Source of the DNA: Neolewinella lacunae
Lineage (GTDB): Bacteria > Bacteroidota > Bacteroidia > Chitinophagales > Saprospiraceae
DNA: 64,000 nt
Assembly (NCBI RefSeq): GCF_014349155.1
Contig: NZ_JACSIT010000067.1
Span: 62,001 to 126,000 of the forward strand
Direction of reading: 5' to 3'
In this document: in pieces, positions 43,982 to 53,002 of the stretch
Position numbering within the stretch: position 1 is the first letter of the stretch
Layout of the letters: each line of letters starts with the position of its first letter
Translations under genes and position numbers: made by a program
Notes under the pieces: model-generated
Seen by the model: only the letters and a program-made list of their open reading frames with translations
Told to the model about the DNA's origin: nothing
The model's database searches: none

Positions 43982-44407
43982 ATGGCGAATAATTGGAGTT
44001 TTTACAGCACCTTGTGGCATCGTCTTGTGTTAAGAACTGGTAAAGACGCGGGCAACCGCCTGCATTCTGCTTTTTTTGTCCCGCTTTTCAAGGTGGTACC
44101 GGCAAAAGCCGAAGCCCGAAAAACCGCGTGTTCTTTATCCCCCTCCTCGTCACCCTGGGCCAGGGCCCGGGTGTTTCCCAACCCCGCCAGCGAACGCTTT
44201 AACCTCCAGTTTGAAGCACCCACGGCCGGCGATTACCTCACCCGCCTGGTAGCTCCCGACGGCCGCGTCGTCCGGGAAATCAAACAGACCATCAGCGGTG
44301 GCAGCGCCAACGTTCAGTGGAACATCGACGGATTGGCCAGCGGCGTTTACCTCTACCAAGTCAGTGGCAACGCTGGCATCCAGACCGGGAAAGTGGTTAT
44401 TCGTTAA
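43982..44407 (+). pseudogene. Orphan T9SS C-terminal sorting domain (gene remnant)
   Basis: Residues about 62-141 of this 141-codon frame are a complete type A T9SS sorting domain: VFPNPASERFNLQF, then VVREIKQTISGG, GLASGVYLYQVSG and the final GKVVIR. In front of it there is no cargo domain and no signal peptide, only about 60 residues of unconserved sequence, so the protein could not enter the pathway. Most likely the front of a secreted protein was deleted. An alternative is a module awaiting fusion. A strong terminator follows, as expected for the true 3' end of a former gene. Confidence 0.65.
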
Positions 44408-44430
44408 ACGAAGACGGCTCTATCGATCGG

Positions 44431-44468
44431 TAACGGCGAAGTGCACAGCGTGCGCTTCGCCGTTATTC
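44431..44468. terminator. Bidirectional terminator between T9SS remnant and rimM
   Basis: TAACGGCGAAG (44431-44441) and CTTCGCCGTTA (44455-44465) pair perfectly (11 bp); TTCTTT follows on the plus strand. The right arm includes the rimM stop codon, so it can end both convergent units. Confidence 0.8.
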
Positions 44469-44972
44469 TTTGCCCAAATCGAGTAGTCCGCCGGGCAGGT
44501 CCATTTCCAGGATGCGTTCGCTTTCGTTCAGTCCCGTAATCAGGTCTTCGTGCAGAGGAATCAGGATGGTCTTTCCCTCGTGATCCAGTTCCGCCAGGTA
44601 ATGCTGTGGATAGTCGATGATGGCATCAATGGGCCCCAGCGGCGGGTACCCTTCCGCGACAATGGTAAAACCGATCAATGCATCGTAGGGCGTATCGGGC
44701 TCCGCTTCCCGCTCACTGACCTGGTGGGCGAGGAGCCACAGGGGCTGGTTGCTGAGCAGCTGGATGGCCTCGCGGCTGTCCAGGCCTTCCAATTTGGCGA
44801 TGATGGATCCTTCGCCCCGTACGTACTCAAGAAAGTGGGGAACGGGAGGATCGCCGATGAGAATGGACTTCGCTTCCAGGAGGTCTTCTTCGTAAAAGTC
44901 TTGTACGCGTAGCTTGATTTCCCCGCGCAGGCCGTGGGATTTGCCCGTCCAGCCAATTTCAACAAGATCCAT
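44463..44972 (-). CDS. rimM: Ribosome maturation factor
   Basis: A 169-residue factor for 30S subunit assembly. The N-terminal barrel shows VEIGWTGKSHGLRGEIKLRV, and the PRC-barrel-like C-terminal half has DALIGFTIV, DYPQHYLAEL and ILIPLHEDLI, as in RimM. The ATG at 44972 gives the standard length; a longer frame would run into the upstream lipoprotein gene. It usually sits with rpsP and trmD, but here it is 19 bp downstream of an unrelated lipoprotein gene in the same direction, so the classic operon is broken in this organism. Confidence 0.93.
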   Translation of the reverse strand: MDLVEIGWTGKSHGLRGEIKLRVQDFYEEDLLEAKSILIGDPPVPHFLEYVRGEGSIIAKLEGLDSREAIQLLSNQPLWLLAHQVSEREAEPDTPYDALIGFTIVAEGYPPLGPIDAIIDYPQHYLAELDHEGKTILIPLHEDLITGLNESERILEMDLPGGLLDLGKE

Positions 44973-44991
44973 AGTGCAGCTATTGATTGTA

Positions 44992-45765
44992 CTAATCCCG
45001 ACGCAAGAAGGTTTGGCGCAGGATGAAGCCTTTTTCAGCCTTTTGGTCCCACGGCAGGTCGATGCAGGCCGCCGTATCTCCGCCGCAGCAGACGCGGCAC
45101 TGGGTATGGCGGGCGTCAATGACCCTTTCGATCAGGCCAATGCCGGGGGCGTAGCGTTCGAAGGCGAAGCGGAGGTCGATGAGGTTATCCGTCTCCGCCT
45201 GGGTAACCAAGACGGTTTCCGGAAAGGTAGCGCCGGTGGCGAGGGTGATGGGCTGGCCGACTTCCGTGTAGCGGTAGTCCCAGCCATTGAAAACGTCGAG
45301 AAACTCGCCGCCCACGACGATGTCGCGCGAAGCATCAAAGGCCGTATGCCCATCCCAGCGTTGGTCCTGGCGGAGGGGGAAAACCAGTTTGGTAAAAACC
45401 AGGTTGTCTTCCTGACGTACGGCGCTAGTGGTGGTCCGGTAAACAGAAAAAGTCTGTACGAAAGTCCAGGGCAGGTTCGAAGATGGCCGCTGCCAGCGCT
45501 CGCCCCGGTAGACTTCCCGTCCGTCTGGTGCCAGGCTGACCTCCACCAGGGTTTCGCGGACTTCCCTCCGGCTGGTGTCGTAAACAACGCCTTGCACGGT
45601 ATTGAACAAGACGATGCTGTCCAGGGCATAGTACACCGGTCGGTTGAGTTCCAGGGGGAAATGGCTGTAGTCGGCAGCCAGATCAGCAGGCACTGCCGTT
45701 TCCTCCCGGCAGGAGGCCAGGGCCGAAAGGGCATAAGCCAATAGGAAAATGATCGTCAGGCGCAT
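44992..45765 (-). CDS. Lipoprotein of unknown function
   Basis: A 257-residue protein with signal peptide MRLTIIFLLAYALSALASC and lipobox LASC. The mature part contains a beta-rich region with many aromatic residues (WTFVQTFSVYRTTTSAVRQE) and a C-terminal Cys pair cluster (TQCRVCCGGDTAAC) that could form disulfides. I recognise no family. Its promoter (CAAAGGTA at 45770-45777, minus-strand TACCTTTG) is so near the ATG that the message is probably leaderless. rimM lies 19 bp downstream and is probably co-transcribed. Confidence 0.75.
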   Translation of the reverse strand: MRLTIIFLLAYALSALASCREETAVPADLAADYSHFPLELNRPVYYALDSIVLFNTVQGVVYDTSRREVRETLVEVSLAPDGREVYRGERWQRPSSNLPWTFVQTFSVYRTTTSAVRQEDNLVFTKLVFPLRQDQRWDGHTAFDASRDIVVGGEFLDVFNGWDYRYTEVGQPITLATGATFPETVLVTQAETDNLIDLRFAFERYAPGIGLIERVIDARHTQCRVCCGGDTAACIDLPWDQKAEKGFILRQTFLRRD

Positions 45766-45769
45766 GAAA

Positions 45770-45777
45770 CAAAGGTA
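45770..45777 (-). promoter_or_regulatory. -7 box for the lipoprotein-rimM unit
   Basis: Minus-strand TACCTTTG, an exact -7 consensus, ending 4 bp before the ATG at 45765. Confidence 0.6.
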
Positions 45778-45845
45778 GTGCTTTTGGGGGGCTCACCCAT
45801 AACGCTCTCCCCTCCGGGAATGATGCGCGCCCGGCCCGCAGTTCC

Positions 45846-47282
45846 TTATCCGTTCCGTTTTTTGTGGAGGGCAATGGCTTCGGCGAGTTGCTCCACCTTG
45901 AGGTTTTTGGCCACAATTTTGCGGTCGGGGCCCAGCAGGTAGAGCTCGGGAGTATTGTCTACGTAATAGGTCTTAAAGATCGAGCGGTTGGTGGGGTCGT
46001 ACACGTTGGTGAAGGCCCCCATGCCGTAGCGCTGTACGAAGCTCTTCCACTTCCCGGCTTCCGTATCGATGGCAATGGCGTAGATGTCCAGGTCTCCCTT
46101 CAGGGTCTGGTAGGCGCTCATCAGTTTGGGCGTTTGCTCGATGCAGTGCTCACATTCGGGGTTGAACATGAAGACGGCGATATAGGGCTTTTTGAGGTCG
46201 TAAAGCCGCTTGGGTTGGCCGTCGATGCCGGGAACCGTGATGTCAGGCCCAGCCTGTCCCACCAGGCTGTGGGCCATCTGGTCGGCGCGATCCTGAAGGC
46301 CCCACACGGTCATGCTGTCCGACCAAAAGGCGCGGTCGCGGGTGAAGTAGTTCTGGATCATATACACGTGGATGGCCTCGGCGTCCATCACCGTGGATTT
46401 ACCGGGTTCGTACTCCAGGGTGATCCAGTTGGCAAAGACCTGGAAGAACTCGGGGTGATCGAGGGTTTGGTCGACCAAAAACTTGCTGGCGGCAATGATG
46501 GAGTCGGCATTTTGCGGCGTCAGTTCTTTGACGTAGCGCTTGAGTTTGTTGATGATAACGGGGGTGCGCAGGAGACGCTTATCAGAAAAGTCTACTTCCT
46601 TCCAGAAGTCGTAGCGGAAGCCGGTCACCTGCGCGGGCTCGTCGAGGCTGCCATCGGGCTTGCGGATATCGCGCAATTGGGGGTTTTGACCGGCCCGTTT
46701 GAAGGAAGTAAACAGGGAGTTGGGGGCTTGGGCGTAGAGGGATTGCAGGAAAGTCTGGCGTTGTTCCACCAGTTGGAGGCGCTCCTCCTGCAGTTGGTTG
46801 TAGGCCTCGGTACCCGCCTGGGTGGCGCGCAGGGCCTCGCCGATGCGGCGGAATTCGTTCTGCTGGGTGTTCTCGAAGGCCAGGGCCTGGTAGAGCAGGG
46901 TGTTGTCGGTGCTGCCCTCCACTTGTATGGTGCCCAGCAGATCGCTGGAGTTGGCCGTCAGGGTAAAGGTTTGGTCGGCATCAATGAGCAGCTGCACACT
47001 CGTGCCGTCGGGGTAGTAGGCGTAGTAATGGCCAGGTTCGTAGGGCGTATCCCGCTTGAAAACGGCGACGTTGCCCTCCACTTCCGCGCTGTCGGCCCGG
47101 AATTGCTGTTCGAGGTACTGCCCGACGAGCAGTGCGCCCTGGGGGTTGGTCCCCGTTATGTCCAGGCGGATGTTGGGGTTTTCCAGGTCGGTCGCTTGCT
47201 GGGCGCTGGCGGCGTTGGAGGAACCACCGTCACCGCAGGCGAAGAGCAGCAAAAGCGTGGGGATAAGTGCAAGGAAACGCAT
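45846..47282 (-). CDS. Thioredoxin-fold lipoprotein (TlpA/ResA-like)
   Basis: A 478-residue lipoprotein (start at 47282; MRFLALIPTLLLLFAC, lipobox LFAC). The N-terminal beta domain (about 35-130) is of the kind found before many Bacteroidota thioredoxin domains, followed by a helical region (about 140-330) and a C-terminal thioredoxin fold with the active site C377-E-H-C380 (MFNPECEHCIEQTP) and the cis-Pro-like TPELYLL. It likely acts on disulfides in the envelope. A longer start at 47306 would add eight residues before the signal peptide. No partner gene is adjacent. Confidence 0.85.
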   Translation of the reverse strand: MRFLALIPTLLLLFACGDGGSSNAASAQQATDLENPNIRLDITGTNPQGALLVGQYLEQQFRADSAEVEGNVAVFKRDTPYEPGHYYAYYPDGTSVQLLIDADQTFTLTANSSDLLGTIQVEGSTDNTLLYQALAFENTQQNEFRRIGEALRATQAGTEAYNQLQEERLQLVEQRQTFLQSLYAQAPNSLFTSFKRAGQNPQLRDIRKPDGSLDEPAQVTGFRYDFWKEVDFSDKRLLRTPVIINKLKRYVKELTPQNADSIIAASKFLVDQTLDHPEFFQVFANWITLEYEPGKSTVMDAEAIHVYMIQNYFTRDRAFWSDSMTVWGLQDRADQMAHSLVGQAGPDITVPGIDGQPKRLYDLKKPYIAVFMFNPECEHCIEQTPKLMSAYQTLKGDLDIYAIAIDTEAGKWKSFVQRYGMGAFTNVYDPTNRSIFKTYYVDNTPELYLLGPDRKIVAKNLKVEQLAEAIALHKKRNG

Positions 47283-47303
47283 GAGCAGTTGATTTTGGCG
47301 ACG

Positions 47304-47311
47304 CAAAGTTA
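47304..47311 (-). promoter_or_regulatory. -7 box for the thioredoxin-fold lipoprotein gene
   Basis: Minus-strand TAACTTTG, exact TAnnTTTG, 21 bp from the ATG at 47282. Confidence 0.55.
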
Positions 47312-47360
47312 GGGCAATTGGGCCAATAAATTCCTGCGGGCGGGCGGGGGAAAGGTCTTG

Positions 47361-47480
47361 GGCTGGGTGCTTCCTCCGCTCCCAATCCCTGGCCTTGCAC
47401 CTGCGGGCGCGCCCTGAATAGCGTGGTTTGAATATGGGCGCGGCCGCAGGTGCCGGGAACGTTGAACGGCGGGGGAAGGG
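47361..47480. repeat. Back-to-back pair of NotI-core repeats (copy 6 and a variant)
   Basis: A minus-oriented variant, GCACCTGCGGGCGCGCCC (47397-47414), preceded by its own tail (TTCCTCCGCTCCC), and an exact plus-oriented core (47436-47454) with tail GGGAACGTTGAACGGCGG, separated by 21 bp. The only head-to-head arrangement in the window. Purine tracts GGGGGAAAGG repeat three times just downstream (47480-47515). Confidence 0.8.
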
Positions 47481-47568
47481 AATAATGGGGGAAAGGGGGA
47501 AAGGGGGAAAGGAATAAACCAGGCAAGCGAAAGCTTATTTTGGATCGAAAAACATCCCGGACAATTAT

Positions 47569-48210
47569 TTAAACATCCAAGCCAATTTGCCTTTTTATCT
47601 GGTCACTTTGGGGCAAATACACCCATTCTTCGGGGACCTGCACCGATCTGATATGCCCCGTTGCAATGTTCTTTTGTTGCTCTTTCGCAAATGCCGTCAG
47701 GTCAATTACCTCTAAAATCATCTCTTTAGCAAATTGCTGCAGCAAATCACCTTTGATGCCCAGTTGTATCGCCTTGCGTTCTTGCTTTTTCCCGAAGATG
47801 TCGTGGTCCGGGTCCCACTGCAAACGAACGGGGAGCCTGGTCAGTTCCTCCTTCCATAATTCGGTCGTTTCATATACGTCTTCCTTAAAAGAACTGAAAA
47901 CACTCTGGCTGAGGATCAAGTCAAAATCCGCTGTATTCATCCAAAGACCCAGTACCCTTTCTTGGTTTTCTTTGGCACACCAACCACAGCGGTACATCAT
48001 CCACAGAAAGTTAGGTTTTATCCAGGACATCCTCGAATAGCTGTAGGCACTGCCGCCTAAATATTGGTTTTTGATAGCGAAATCGGCAATAGCGTGGTTA
48101 TAGGCCTGGTATACGAGGATTTGCCCAGCACGTTGGTGGCCCAGAATGTGCCGGCCTGTTTGCGGGACACTTTCCAGATACTGTGGATATGGGATGGTGG
48201 TGAATTGCAT
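47569..48210 (-). CDS. DUF4291 protein
   Basis: A 213-residue cytoplasmic protein matching DUF4291: QILVYQAYNHAIADFAIKNQ, the invariant-looking SRMSWIKPNFLWMMYRCGWC and QVPEEWVYLP. Function unknown. The ATG at 48210 gives the usual length. The gene is noticeably poorer in GC than the flanking genes and uses more A/T-ending codons, which suggests it arrived by horizontal transfer. DUF4291 genes have a patchy distribution, as far as I know. A -7 box at 48294-48301 could drive it. Confidence 0.85.
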   Translation of the reverse strand: MQFTTIPYPQYLESVPQTGRHILGHQRAGQILVYQAYNHAIADFAIKNQYLGGSAYSYSRMSWIKPNFLWMMYRCGWCAKENQERVLGLWMNTADFDLILSQSVFSSFKEDVYETTELWKEELTRLPVRLQWDPDHDIFGKKQERKAIQLGIKGDLLQQFAKEMILEVIDLTAFAKEQQKNIATGHIRSVQVPEEWVYLPQSDQIKRQIGLDV

Positions 48211-48293
48211 AGGAGGTAGAAAATTAAAGCATACCGATAGGTTGACCGCGTTGGGGAGATGAAGGAGGACCAAAAATAAAAAATATACCTCAG

Positions 48294-48301
48294 CAAAAGT
48301 A
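48294..48301 (-). promoter_or_regulatory. Possible -7 box for the DUF4291 gene
   Basis: Minus-strand TACTTTTG, exact TAnnTTTG, 83 bp upstream of the ATG at 48210. Confidence 0.4.
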
Positions 48302-48705
48302 CCACCCTATTCCGGCACCACCCTTGCCGACTGCCGCGCCGCCAACTGCCATTTTCGTTTGTTTTTTATCCATACGTTGGTGAAGCGCCGGGGCAGCCAC
48401 TCTGCCTGGGCAAAATTCAAGGCTCAAGATGGCGCAAGCTAGTGCTTTTTTGACTTTCAAACTCTTGGTACAGATTAAACGACCAGTTTTTTCACTGCAA
48501 CATATACATCCTTTCAGACAAGCACCTTATCTTGGCACCAGTATATTTATTCAGGAAGCAAATCGCCGCTTACCCATTGCCTATGCACCAGACCTGCACT
48601 TGCCCAGCATCGTCTTCCCTAGGACGACGTTCTAGATAACGAAAGCGCAATTGAGATACAGGACAAGGGCAATTGAAAGCGTTAAAAATAAAACATCAAC
48701 AAACC
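48302..48705. other. Intergenic region before the TonB-like gene
   Basis: About 400 bp with lower GC than average. I see no gene, RNA or convincing promoter. One 68-codon frame (48429-48635) has no family resemblance and was not called. Confidence 0.5.
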
Positions 48706-49338
48706 ATGAATTGGCACAAAAAACTACTTTTCCTTTTGTTTGCATCGCTTTTTGCGGGCCCCATTGGCTTACGCGCTCAGGTCAGTGATGAATTTGGAAA
48801 ATTTCTCGAAGATCATTTCGAGGGCGGAGAAAAAGCATTTTTAAACCAAGTGTATAGCCACATTCGCTATCCCAGGATGGCGCGAGAAAATTGTGGGATT
48901 GGTCATTTGCACGTAAGGTTGACACTGAAGGAGACGGGAGGCTTACAGCAAATTGACTTCCTAAATCCTTTCGGCTTTGGGGTTGAAGAAGACGTTACTA
49001 ATCTTCTTATGAAGACCAACGACGGATGGATCGGGACAGGAGAAAACAAGACCGCAGAGTTTTCTATTTCGTATCAAATAGGAAGCCATCCGAAGTTCAC
49101 TGGTGATATAACAGTATCAGCGTACAAAGTGGGTAGTCCAGATGAAGCTTCAGGCTGCCCGGAAAGCAGGGAAATATTAGAGAAGATAGCCAAAGCGATT
49201 TCCAAGGAAAACTTTAAAAAAGTACGAAAGCTGGCTATGGAATTGCTTCGAAGAGGCGACAAAACGGAAGCGTTTGCAAGGCTCCAGGAAGTTTATGGTG
49301 CAGACTTTTCAAAAATGCCGGAGGGCGATGAGGAATGA
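48706..49338 (+). CDS. Secreted protein with TonB-C-like domain
   Basis: A 210-residue protein beginning MNWHKKLLFLLFASLFAG, a signal peptide ending near LRAQ. Residues about 45-120 resemble the TonB C-terminal fold: IRYPRMARENCGIGHLHVRL followed by LKETGGLQQIDFLNPFG. There is no N-terminal transmembrane anchor or Pro-rich spacer, so it is not a full energy transducer. Many Bacteroidota have such stand-alone domains of unclear role. The C-terminal part is helical and charged. GC is lower than the neighbours, as in the DUF4291 gene. A longer in-frame start at 48673 is possible. Confidence 0.65.
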   Translation: MNWHKKLLFLLFASLFAGPIGLRAQVSDEFGKFLEDHFEGGEKAFLNQVYSHIRYPRMARENCGIGHLHVRLTLKETGGLQQIDFLNPFGFGVEEDVTNLLMKTNDGWIGTGENKTAEFSISYQIGSHPKFTGDITVSAYKVGSPDEASGCPESREILEKIAKAISKENFKKVRKLAMELLRRGDKTEAFARLQEVYGADFSKMPEGDEE

Positions 49339-49387
49339 GCGCGTTGGGCTTTACTTCATGTCAAACCCCAATGCAAACAAAAACATT

Positions 49388-51031
49388 CTACCATCCCTCC
49401 ACCCCCGACATCTCCCACATCCCCAAAGCAATCGGAATATTCCCGATGCTGTTCAGTTGATCAAAAAAATCCTTCAGCGTGAAGGGTTTGCCCTCCATTT
49501 CCCGGATCCGCGCCAGCTCGGCCAGCGCGTTTTCCATGAGGTATTTGCCAGTGATGTAGCTCGTGCCGTAGCCCGGTTGCCGCAGGTAGAGGTGTTGCTC
49601 AAAGAGCAGCAACTCCCGCTCGGTTTTCATCCAGCCGCGCGGGGTGTATTCGGAGTGGATACCGCCTGCTTCCTCCATGGTCAGCTCATTGGCGTGGGCG
49701 TAGAGTGAGCCCAGGCCCCGGGCCGCCCGCTGGGCAATCATAATGTAAACGATTTCGCGTACCCGGGGATCATCGTCGTACAAACCCGCCTGCATGAACA
49801 TCTCCTCCACGGCCGTGGCCATGCCCTCGTTGCGGGAGTCGAAAATGTTGTAAAGGAGGGCACCGCGGCGGACCGGACTGGCGTGCGGCTCCGTATCCAT
49901 CCGCGCCAACTCGAACCAATGGTAAAAATGGGAATAGAGCGGCCGCTGGTCGTAATGGGCCGTAATCCAGAAGAAGTTGCGTCGCTCGGCGGGAACAAAA
50001 GCGCCCAGGTGCTCCCGCAAGGCCGGGGCAAAGTAGTCTTTGACCGTCACGATGTCTTGCTCTTCCAGGAAACGCAGCAGGCTCTCGGCCGCCGCCTCCG
50101 CCCTGCTGGCGTAGGCCTCCGGTGTGTCGGCCGCAACGAGCGGCGGCAGCGCCCGGTTGCGGTGCTCCTCCAGCTTGAGCGACGCCCAGGCCCTGGCGAG
50201 CTCCCGCTTCAGAATCATCACTTCGTCCTCCCAGGTTAAGGGTACAAGATGGACATTCTGGAGGTACCAGGTATAGTTGTCTTTGCCGATGCCGGAGGGG
50301 CCAGTCTTGTTTGCGGCCTCACTTTGCAGCCAACCCACCAGTTCCTCCGTGGCCGCAATGGCGGCATGTACGGCGGTGGCGAGTTCAGCCTCCTGCGCAA
50401 CACCTTCTTTACCAAGGAGTTCCCGCAAGTCATCGACCTGCCGCTGGATGTCCCGGATGCCAGCCACCCAGAGTTCTTTGGCATTGCCCGTCAGGTTCAG
50501 TTGGGCCTGGGCGTTCAGCGGGGGGATCACGCGCAGGTCGCCGAGCAGGCGTTCTTTTTCCGCCGCACTTAGCGGGAAGGTGTAGGTCCACAGTTCCGTA
50601 GTGCCGTGGTTGGTGGGGCCTTCGTGAGCGGGCACGTCGCTGCGGTCGGTCCACACCGCCTTGTAGTAGGCCGGGTCGCGAACCCACGGCTGCAGAATGC
50701 GCTCGTTAAAATCGTAGCCATTCATTTCTGCCCAAATGAGTTGCCAATCGACCCGCTGGGCCACCGTCCAGCCCACAGTGTCCATCGCCAGCAGGCGGGC
50801 CTGGAGTGCCTCGAAGGCCGGGCGGCGCTGCTGGAAAGTTGCGGCGGTGTAGTCGGGGGCACCTTCCCGGAGCGGCGCTTGCTCGAAGGTGCGCCATTCC
50901 GCAAAGAGCGTGAGGAGATCCCGGTAGTCGCGGGTCAAGGCGGCCGCCTGGTCCGCTTGAGTACTTGATTGGCCGCAGCTGGCCAGGAGGCCGACCAGCA
51001 AGGTTACGAAAAGTGGGCAGAGCAGTCGCAT
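49388..51031 (-). CDS. DUF885 lipoprotein (putative peptidase-like)
   Basis: A 547-residue lipoprotein (lipobox LASC at about 16-19). It matches the DUF885 family of predicted helical metallopeptidase-like proteins: [18 protein letters not shown], a central [20 protein letters not shown] where relatives have an EGWALY-type metal motif, and the C-terminal [15 protein letters not shown]. The His of the usual HExxH-like arrangement is not evident, so activity is uncertain. GC-rich like most of the window, while both flanking blocks are GC-poor. A single-gene unit followed upstream by a repeat copy. Confidence 0.8.
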   Translation of the reverse strand: MRLLCPLFVTLLVGLLASCGQSSTQADQAAALTRDYRDLLTLFAEWRTFEQAPLREGAPDYTAATFQQRRPAFEALQARLLAMDTVGWTVAQRVDWQLIWAEMNGYDFNERILQPWVRDPAYYKAVWTDRSDVPAHEGPTNHGTTELWTYTFPLSAAEKERLLGDLRVIPPLNAQAQLNLTGNAKELWVAGIRDIQRQVDDLRELLGKEGVAQEAELATAVHAAIAATEELVGWLQSEAANKTGPSGIGKDNYTWYLQNVHLVPLTWEDEVMILKRELARAWASLKLEEHRNRALPPLVAADTPEAYASRAEAAAESLLRFLEEQDIVTVKDYFAPALREHLGAFVPAERRNFFWITAHYDQRPLYSHFYHWFELARMDTEPHASPVRRGALLYNIFDSRNEGMATAVEEMFMQAGLYDDDPRVREIVYIMIAQRAARGLGSLYAHANELTMEEAGGIHSEYTPRGWMKTERELLLFEQHLYLRQPGYGTSYITGKYLMENALAELARIREMEGKPFTLKDFFDQLNSIGNIPIALGMWEMSGVEGW

Positions 51032-51135
51032 CGGTAGCTATTGGTTTGGCTGGACAAGATATGCCGCCGCTTACACAAGGCCACGAAGGAGCATCAGGCG
51101 AGGGAGGCTACTTTTGCAGCGTAGTGTTTTATGCT

Positions 51136-51175
51136 GGGCGCGGCCGCAGGTGCTGGGGAGGTTGACCTCCGTACT
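51136..51175 (+). repeat. Dispersed NotI-core repeat, copy 7
   Basis: Exact 18-bp core at 51136-51153, followed by TGGGGAGGTTGACCTCC, which is partly self-complementary (GGAGGTTGACCTCC). Lies upstream of the DUF885 gene. Confidence 0.85.
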
Positions 51176-51260
51176 GACACCGTGTTTACCACATTACCCG
51201 CAATGTCTCCTTGGTGGGGTGCCCCTGCCAGGCCATCATTTCCCCTACCCGTAGTAATTA

Positions 51261-52265
51261 CTAATTTTTCAAAACGATCCTGAACCTGGCTTTGCCTTCT
51301 TCCAGATGTTTTAGCGCTTCATTGACCTTTTCCAGCGGAAATTCCTCCACAGTTGGGTAAATCTCGTGCCTCACACAAAAGTCAAGCATCGTTTTAGTGA
51401 GCGCAGGGCTTCCTATTGGACTTCCACCTACTGATTTTTCCCCACTAATTAAACTGAATGCGGGAATCGCCATGGGCTCTAGTACCGCGCCTACGGTGTG
51501 CAGTCTTCCTTTCGGAGCTAGTGTTGTGAGGTACGCATTCCAATCCAGGCTCACATTGGTGGTGTTGAGGATGAACTGTAAACTTCCTGCAATCGATGCT
51601 AATTCATCGGGTTCCCGGGAATTAATCACTTTGCTTGCACCCATGGCAAGAATCTCCTCTTTTTTATCCGGGTTGGAACTGAATGCAATCACCTCACAGC
51701 CCCAATGTTTTAAGAATTTAATCGCCATGTGTCCTAAACCTCCAATTCCAATTACGCCAACAACATCCGTTGGTCTTACACCAGCCAGGATAATTGGGTT
51801 AAAGACGGTAATTCCACCGCACAACAAAGGCCCCGCTTTACTCAAATCGATGGCTTCGGGAAGAGGAATGGCCCACGACCAATGCCCACGTACGAAATCG
51901 GCAAAACCGCCGTGCCTTCCTACGATGGTAGATTCACTTTTGTTGCATAAGTGGTGGTCTCCTTCCATACATTGCTGACAGCTCATGCAGGAGGCAGACA
52001 ACCAGCCCAAGCCTACTTTGTCGCCAATTTTCACATTTTTAACAGATTGACCTGCGGCAACGACTTCGCCAATTATTTCGTGGCCAGGCACGAGAGGATA
52101 TTGCGTCATTCCCCATTCGTTGTTGATCATACTCAAATCAGAATGACAAATACCGCAGTAGGATACTTTGATATCTACTTGTTCTGGCCCTAGTTCACCT
52201 AGTTCATACGAGTAAGGTGATAATTTCCCCTTTGGCTCAAGGACCGCGTAAGCATTTACTTTCAT
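51261..52265 (-). CDS. Zinc-dependent alcohol dehydrogenase (cinnamyl-alcohol-type, NADPH)
   Basis: A 334-residue medium-chain dehydrogenase/reductase. Catalytic zinc ligands C37 (CGICHSD) and H62/E63 (PGHEIIG) and the structural zinc cysteines C93, C96, C99 and C107 (CMSCQQCMEGDHHLC) are all present. The Rossmann motif GIGGLGHMAIK follows near 172, with S at the end of beta-2 (AFSSNPDK) favouring NADPH, as in YahK/CAD enzymes that reduce aldehydes. GC is clearly lower than in the core genes, pointing to transfer from another Bacteroidota lineage. A possible remnant of a further low-GC gene lies just upstream (52302-52430). Confidence 0.93.
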   Translation of the reverse strand: MKVNAYAVLEPKGKLSPYSYELGELGPEQVDIKVSYCGICHSDLSMINNEWGMTQYPLVPGHEIIGEVVAAGQSVKNVKIGDKVGLGWLSASCMSCQQCMEGDHHLCNKSESTIVGRHGGFADFVRGHWSWAIPLPEAIDLSKAGPLLCGGITVFNPIILAGVRPTDVVGVIGIGGLGHMAIKFLKHWGCEVIAFSSNPDKKEEILAMGASKVINSREPDELASIAGSLQFILNTTNVSLDWNAYLTTLAPKGRLHTVGAVLEPMAIPAFSLISGEKSVGGSPIGSPALTKTMLDFCVRHEIYPTVEEFPLEKVNEALKHLEEGKARFRIVLKN

Positions 52266-52900
52266 TTTTCTTTTTTTTGTTACTAAAATCTTATTCCCAC
52301 ATCAACCCTTCATCTCAATCACCCTTTTCTCCATCCAAAATATCGACCATGCTACACAGATGCCGATCTGGTACATCAGTATAGCGTAAGATAGCCTTGA
52401 TGTCTTTATGAAAGAATACCTCTGGGAGCTAGCACACGTCGGTACCGCATTCGAGTGAGTGTGTGGCAAACCGTGGCGCAACCTGGGGGTGAGGTTTAGA
52501 TGAATGCGCCTCGGCAAGATAAACCCTTTTGCCGAAAAACATGCACCTGAGGTCCAGAAAAAAGTCCGTCCTCCTCTCCACCCAAAACTCCCCGGCAAAA
52601 CGATCCGCCTTACGCACCAAGCCCTCTTTCCTCCGTAATACCAGTCCCGGGACCCACGCACAGGCACCAAAGGGAAAAAGTCCCGCAAAAGCCTTCTGCA
52701 ACTGCCCACCCCGGAAGCAAATCCAATCGGGCTGGCCCGATGCAAACTTCTGTCCTCCGCCCCCCCATTTTTACCCCCAAAATCCTTCCCAAAGCCGCCA
52801 AAAATGCCTACCTTCGCGGGCGCTTCCTACGGGAAAGTAACGACGCTGGCGTAGCCCCGCGCTGGAACCAACGGGGAGCAAAGCAGGTGTTTGCCCGGCC
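52266..52900. other. Intergenic region with a possible low-GC gene remnant
   Basis: On the minus strand 52302-52400 reads as a hydrophobic tail (SYAILMYQIGICVAWSIF) ending with a stop, without a credible start: perhaps the end of a membrane protein that came with the dehydrogenase gene. The composition changes to GC-rich near 52440. TACCTTCG at 52808 is a possible plus-strand -7 box with no gene directly after it. Confidence 0.3.
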
Positions 52901-52904
52901 CAGC

Positions 52905-52954
52905 CAGGCCCCTCCCCCGCTCCTCAAACGTTCCCGGCACCTGCGGCCGCGCCC
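52905..52954 (-). repeat. Dispersed NotI-core repeat, copy 8 (minus orientation)
   Basis: Exact core on the minus strand at 52936-52954 with the full tail GGGAACGTTTGAGGAGCGG (minus strand, 52918-52936). The stretch after the core on the plus side (CTATGAACTATTGACTAC) resembles the inverted repeat in front of dapF. It lies 48 bp upstream of gyrA. Confidence 0.85.
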
Positions 52955-53002
52955 TATGAACTATTGACTACTAACGACTTACGCTTTACCAGATAACTTA
53001 AT

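Noticed and set aside
45864-47312. Plus-strand open frame of 482 codons
   Set aside because: Antisense to the thioredoxin-fold lipoprotein, which has a lipobox and a CxxC active site.
52302-52745. A 147-codon minus-strand gene upstream of the alcohol dehydrogenase
   Set aside because: Only the last ~30 codons look protein-like; the rest is Arg/Gly/Cys-rich and without a family. Noted only as a possible remnant.
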